Part shown: positions 22,443 to 25,610 of the stretch, one piece after another
Layout: every line of letters starts with the position of its first letter
Position numbering within the stretch: position 1 is the first letter of the stretch
NCBI GenBank assembly: GCA_021841985.1
Contig: JAKCCP010000006.1
Coordinates: forward strand, 1 to 25,610
Source: Pseudomonadota bacterium
GTDB lineage: Bacteria > Pseudomonadota > Alphaproteobacteria > Acetobacterales > Acetobacteraceae
DNA length: 25,610 nt
Direction: 5' to 3'
Position numbers and translations under genes: made by a program
Notes under the pieces: generated by a model
What the model saw: the letters and a program-made list of their open reading frames with translations, nothing else
Told to the model about the DNA's origin: nothing
The model's database searches: none

Positions 22443-23285
22443 ATGCCGGAACTGCCCGAAGTGGAGACCGTGATGCGCGGCATGGCGGGGACGCTCGCCG
22501 GGCGCGTGATCCGCCGCGCCGAGCTGCGCCGCGGCGATCTCCGCCGCCCCGTCCCGCCCGGTCTCGCCGCAACCCTTAAGGGCGCGCGGGTGATCGGGTT
22601 TCGCCGGCGGGCGAAGTACATTCTCATGCGGCTGGCGGGCGGAATGAGCGTGATCTGGCATCTCGGCATGTCGGGACGGGTGGTGCTGCGCCCGCCCGGT
22701 GATAATACCCCGGAGCCGCGCCATCTCCATCTGCTGCTCGAAACCGATACCGGCTGGCGGGTCGGGTTGGTCGATCCGCGCCGCTTCGGCCTGCTCGACC
22801 TCGTTACCACCGCCGAGGAGGACAGCCATGCGCTGCTGGCGGGCCTCGGCCCCGAGCCGCTCGGGGACGATTTCACCCCGCCCGCGCTCGCCGCCGCGCT
22901 CGCCGGGCGACAAACCCCGATCAAGGCGGCGCTGCTCGATCAGCGGGTAGTCGCGGGGCTCGGCAACATCTATGCAGCCGAAGCGCTCTATCGCGCCGGC
23001 ATCAGCCCGCAACGGCTGGCCGCGACCATTCCCGGCGCGCGCGCCTCGCGCCTGGTGCCGGCGATCCGCGAGACCCTTCGGGAGGCGATCGCGGCGGGGG
23101 GGTCGAGCTTCAGCGACTACGTCCAGCCCGATGGCGAGCTAGGCTATTTCCAGCATGCCTGGCGGGTCTATGGCCGCGCCGGAGAAGCCTGCCCCACCTG
23201 CCCCGGGCGTCCGCGCTGCGCCGGCATCCGGCGGGTGGTGCAGGCCGGGCGGAGTTCGTTCTATTGTCCCCTCCGGCAACGCTGA
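22443..23285 (+). CDS. mutM: Formamidopyrimidine-DNA glycosylase (Fpg/MutM) with an atypical zinc finger
   Basis: A 280-residue Fpg that removes 8-oxoguanine and formamidopyrimidines and nicks the abasic site. The ATG at 22443 gives MPELPEVET, placing the catalytic proline directly after Met and Glu next. The conserved lysine lies in RRAKYIL, and HLGMSG and [17 protein letters not shown] (helix-two-turns-helix) are present. The C-terminal finger is unusual. The cysteines are 250, 253, 259 and 275 (CPTC, PRC, FYCP) and the sequence ends CPLRQR, so the normal fourth ligand of the CPxCQ ending is an Arg. Cys259 may replace it. A few bases upstream, TATAGC could act as a -10 box for a leaderless or short-leader message; no Shine-Dalgarno is evident. 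Confidence 0.95.
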   Translation: MPELPEVETVMRGMAGTLAGRVIRRAELRRGDLRRPVPPGLAATLKGARVIGFRRRAKYILMRLAGGMSVIWHLGMSGRVVLRPPGDNTPEPRHLHLLLETDTGWRVGLVDPRRFGLLDLVTTAEEDSHALLAGLGPEPLGDDFTPPALAAALAGRQTPIKAALLDQRVVAGLGNIYAAEALYRAGISPQRLAATIPGARASRLVPAIRETLREAIAAGGSSFSDYVQPDGELGYFQHAWRVYGRAGEACPTCPGRPRCAGIRRVVQAGRSSFYCPLRQR

Positions 23286-23301
23286 TGAGAGGAAACGTGA
23301 G

Positions 23302-24072
23302 ATGGCCGAGATGATCCTGATTGAAACCCACGGCAAGGTCGGGCTGATCCGCCTCAACCGCCCCGCCGCATTGAACGCGCTCTGCGATCCCTTGATGGCG
23401 GAACTCGGCGCGCAGCTCCTGGCTTTCGACGCCGACCCGGCGATCGCCGCGATCGTGCTCACGGGGTCGGAAAAAGCCTTCGCCGCCGGAGCGGATATCA
23501 AGGAGATGCTGCCCCGGCGCTACCCGGATGTGCTGTTCAACGATTTCATCACCCAGTGGGAGACCATCACGCGGATCAAGAAACCGGTGATCGCGGCGGT
23601 CGCCGGGTTTGCCTTGGGCGGGGGCTGCGAGCTGGCGATGATGTGCGATATCGTCCTTGCCGCCGATACGGCGAAATTCGGCCAGCCCGAGATCAATCTC
23701 GGGGTCATCCCCGGCGCCGGCGGCACACAGCGCCTGACGCGCGCGGTGGGCAAGGCGAAGGCGATGGAAATGATCCTCTCGGGGCGGATGATGGACGCCG
23801 CCGAGGCCGAGCGCGCCAATCTCGTCGCCCGTGTCGTGCCCGCCGAGCAGCTCATCCCTGAGGCGCTCAAGCTCGGCGAAAAACTCGCGACCCTCTCGCC
23901 AGTTGCGCTGATGGTGGCCAAGCAGGCGGTCAACCGGGCCTTCGAGACCACGCTTTCCGAGGGCGTGCGGGTCGAGCGCTCGCTGTTCCTGCCGCTGTTC
24001 GGCACGCCAGATCAGCAGGAGGGCATGGCGGCCTTCGCCGAGAAGCGCAAACCCCGCTTTGGCCAGAGCTGA
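23302..24072 (+). CDS. Enoyl-CoA hydratase (crotonase family)
   Basis: A 256-residue crotonase-fold enzyme expected to add water across trans-2-enoyl-CoA in fatty acid beta-oxidation (EC 4.2.1.17). The start at 23302 follows a good GAGAGGA ribosome-binding site. Visible motifs are AAGADIKEM (oxyanion hole), GFALGGGCELAMMCDI with the first catalytic Glu, and GQPEINLGVIPGAGGTQRL with the second, so a true hydratase is favoured over other crotonases. It lies 16 bases after mutM on the same strand. It overlaps the next gene by 14 bases, suggesting one transcript for mutM and three acyl-metabolism genes. Confidence 0.93.
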   Translation: MAEMILIETHGKVGLIRLNRPAALNALCDPLMAELGAQLLAFDADPAIAAIVLTGSEKAFAAGADIKEMLPRRYPDVLFNDFITQWETITRIKKPVIAAVAGFALGGGCELAMMCDIVLAADTAKFGQPEINLGVIPGAGGTQRLTRAVGKAKAMEMILSGRMMDAAEAERANLVARVVPAEQLIPEALKLGEKLATLSPVALMVAKQAVNRAFETTLSEGVRVERSLFLPLFGTPDQQEGMAAFAEKRKPRFGQS

Positions 24073-24523
24073 GCCCGCGCTCGCCCTCTCCCGCGGCGGG
24101 ATCGCGCGGCTGATCCCGCATCAGGGCGCGATGTGCCTTCTGGAGCGCGTGATCGCCTGGGAGGTGGGGCGGATCGTCTGCGCGGTCGTGGCGCCCGAGG
24201 CGCCCGATCACCCGCTGCGCCGCGCCGGCGCGCTCTCGGCCCTGGCCGGGGTGGAATACGGGCTCCAGGCTGCCGCCCTGCATGGCGCGCTCCATGATGG
24301 GGCACCGCAGCAGCCCGGATTCCTCGCGGCCCTCAGCGATGTCACCCTCGCCGTCGAAACGCTCGATGGGCACGGCGCCCTCTGCGTTGAAGCCGCGCTT
24401 TTGCACGCCGATGGTCGCGGGCTGATCTATCGTTTTTCCCTCGGTTGCGGGGATGCCGGGAAAATTCTGCTCGCCGGGCGGGCGGTGATCGTGCTGCCGG
24501 CGCGCGCGACGGAGCCGCCATGA
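24059..24523 (+). CDS. ApeP-like hotdog-fold 3-hydroxyacyl-ACP dehydratase
   Basis: A 154-residue predicted hotdog-fold dehydratase like ApeP of aryl polyene clusters. The IPHQGAMCLLERVIAWE segment carries the catalytic His of the usual PHxG motif, and ALAGVEYGLQAAALHGAL carries the likely active-site Glu. It would dehydrate 3-hydroxyacyl-ACP chains made by the neighbouring reductase. No ATG exists before the conserved part. The TTG at 24059, overlapping the hydratase stop by 14 bases, is the best start, giving MARAEP. The stop overlaps the reductase ATG by four bases (ATGA), so the two are coupled. No ketosynthase of an aryl polyene cluster is found in the window, so the pathway is uncertain. 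Confidence 0.8.
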   Translation: MARAEPALALSRGGIARLIPHQGAMCLLERVIAWEVGRIVCAVVAPEAPDHPLRRAGALSALAGVEYGLQAAALHGALHDGAPQQPGFLAALSDVTLAVETLDGHGALCVEAALLHADGRGLIYRFSLGCGDAGKILLAGRAVIVLPARATEPP

Positions 24524-25254
24524 ACGAGGCCGCGCCGCGCCGCGCCCTGGTCACCCGCGCCCTGGTCACCGGGGGGACGAGCCCGATCGGGGCGGCGATT
24601 TGCCGCCGGCTGGCCGCCGATGGGTTCTTCGTCATCGTCCATGCCCACACCGCGACCCCCGCCGCCCAGGCGCTCGCGGCAAGCCTGAACGGAGCCGCCT
24701 GCGCCGCCGATCTCACCGAGTGGGAGGCGAGCCGCGCCGCGTTCGAGGGCGTGCTCGCCGCCCATGGCCCGGTGCAGGTGATCGTCCATAACGCCGGCAT
24801 CCATCAGGATGCCCCGCTCGCGGGGATGGATTTTACCACTTGGCGGCGGGTGATCGAGGTGTCGCTGCATGGTTTTTATGCCGCGGTGCAGCCGCTTTTG
24901 CTGCCGATGATCGGCACCCGCTGGGGGCGGATCGTGGCGATCTCCTCGGTCGCCGCGAAGCTTGGCAATCGCGGCCAGAGCAACTACGCCGCCGCCAAGG
25001 CCGGGCTCGAGGGCGCGGTGCGCGCCCTGGCGCGCGAGGTCGCGAGCCGCGGCATCACGGTGAACGCGGTGGCCCCAGGGATCATCGCAAGCCCGGCCAC
25101 GGCAAGCTTCGCCGCAGCCGAAATCGCTGCCCTGGTGCCAATGAAGCGCCGGGGGAAACCCGAGGAAGTGGCCGATCTCGTGGCCTTCCTCGCCTCCGAC
25201 CGCGCCGCCTACATCACCGGCCAGACGATTGCGATCAATGGCGGGATGGCTTAA
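24520..25254 (+). CDS. FabG-like 3-oxoacyl-ACP reductase (ApeQ-like SDR)
   Basis: A 244-residue short-chain dehydrogenase/reductase predicted to reduce 3-oxoacyl-ACP with NADPH. The nucleotide-binding site is VTGGTSPIGAAI, the NAG motif is HNAGIH, and the catalytic residues are in ISSVAAKLGNRGQSNYAAAKAG (Ser, then Tyr-x3-Lys). The end YITGQTIAINGGMA is typical of FabG. The phrase TSPIG rather than the usual SRGIG at the cofactor site is characteristic of the reductase partnered with ApeP-like dehydratases. The in-frame extension upstream to 24445 is not conserved. Its 3' end overlaps the convergent cytochrome b561 gene by 20 bases. Confidence 0.9.
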   Translation: MNEAAPRRALVTRALVTGGTSPIGAAICRRLAADGFFVIVHAHTATPAAQALAASLNGAACAADLTEWEASRAAFEGVLAAHGPVQVIVHNAGIHQDAPLAGMDFTTWRRVIEVSLHGFYAAVQPLLLPMIGTRWGRIVAISSVAAKLGNRGQSNYAAAKAGLEGAVRALAREVASRGITVNAVAPGIIASPATASFAAAEIAALVPMKRRGKPEEVADLVAFLASDRAAYITGQTIAINGGMA

Positions 25255-25610
25255 CCCGGCTCATGCCGCGTGGCAGCATCCGCGTCAGCACGTCGTCGCG
25301 CCAGAGGAAATGGTGGATCAGCGCCGCCGCCGCGTGCAAGGCCGCGAGAGTAAGAAGAGCGATCGCGATCGTGCCGTGGATATCATTGATGCGCTGGGCG
25401 AGCGCCTTGCTGGCGGCGAACGGGGCGGGGATGGTGAAAAGACCCGGCACGCCGAGCGGATCGCCCGCCGCCCAGCGGTTGAGCGGCCCGGTGACGGCCA
25501 TCGCCAGCAGCAGCCCATAGAGTGCGCCATGCACGGCGCGCGCCGCCAGCGCCAGGAGCCGCGCGCCGGGCGGAGGGGCAAGCCGCCGTCCGGCGGTCAG
25601 GCGCCAGAGC
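25235..25610 (-). CDS. Cytochrome b561 family protein, 5' end beyond the window
   Basis: The C-terminal ~124 residues of a diheme cytochrome b561-type membrane protein are present; the start lies past base 25610. The frame is open to the window edge and reads LWRLTAGRRL, AVHGALYGLLLAMAVTGPLNRW, INDIHGTIAIALLTLAALHAAAALIHHF and RDDVLTRMLPRG. Three hydrophobic segments and several His residues match the heme-binding helices of the family. Such proteins usually pass electrons from quinol to periplasmic acceptors. The short C-terminal tail overlaps the reductase gene tail to tail. Confidence 0.88.
   Translation of the reverse strand, partial: LWRLTAGRRLAPPPGARLLALAARAVHGALYGLLLAMAVTGPLNRWAAGDPLGVPGLFTIPAPFAASKALAQRINDIHGTIAIALLTLAALHAAAALIHHFLWRDDVLTRMLPRGMSRVKPSRH

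Overview
The window looks like alphaproteobacterial chromosome. The best guess is an acetic-acid-bacteria-like lineage (Acetobacteraceae/Rhodospirillales), judged from the GC-rich core genes, the coaBC-ubiE-mutM gene order and the DUF3489/DUF2924/serine-recombinase cassette. This placement is inference. A sharp boundary lies at a tRNA-Ser(GCU) gene (20304-20393): everything to its left is accessory DNA and everything to its right is housekeeping.

Left accessory part (about 1-8990): a seven-gene leftward operon encodes a type I restriction-modification system. Read 5' to 3' on the minus strand the order is: a half-sized single-TRD specificity protein, hsdM, a short gene resembling the C-terminus of RhuM proteins, a full two-TRD hsdS, a DUF3800 protein, hsdR, and a YgjP-like zinc metallopeptidase. 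Most neighbours overlap by a few bases, which suggests translational coupling. In front of the operon is a near-consensus sigma70 promoter (TTGACA-N17-CATTAT). It is bracketed by two 18-bp perfect inverted repeats, CTGTAG-N6-CTACAG, one abutting the -10 box and one just upstream of the -35 box. No regulator that could bind them is recognisable in the window. This is the most distinctive feature here.

Middle accessory part (about 9330-16850): a rightward pair encodes a predicted lipoprotein of unknown family and a 2,228-residue secreted protein. The large protein starts with a LecA (PA-IL)-like lectin domain. It continues through three copies of a ~125-residue beta repeat and other Ig-like modules, then ends in RTX-like glycine-rich repeats with a type I secretion-type C-terminus. 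No type I secretion genes are in the window. From about 17240 to 20008 lies a mobile cassette: DUF3489, DUF2924 and a large serine recombinase. The first and third genes each carry a frameshift that one restored base would repair.

Right part (20301-25610): tRNA-Ser(GCU), coaBC and ubiE run leftward. Divergently, mutM, an enoyl-CoA hydratase, an ApeP-like 3-hydroxyacyl-ACP dehydratase and a FabG-like reductase run rightward. A cytochrome b561 gene cut by the window edge converges on the reductase. The tRNA 3' end faces the accessory region, which fits an island integrated at, or grown next to, this tRNA.
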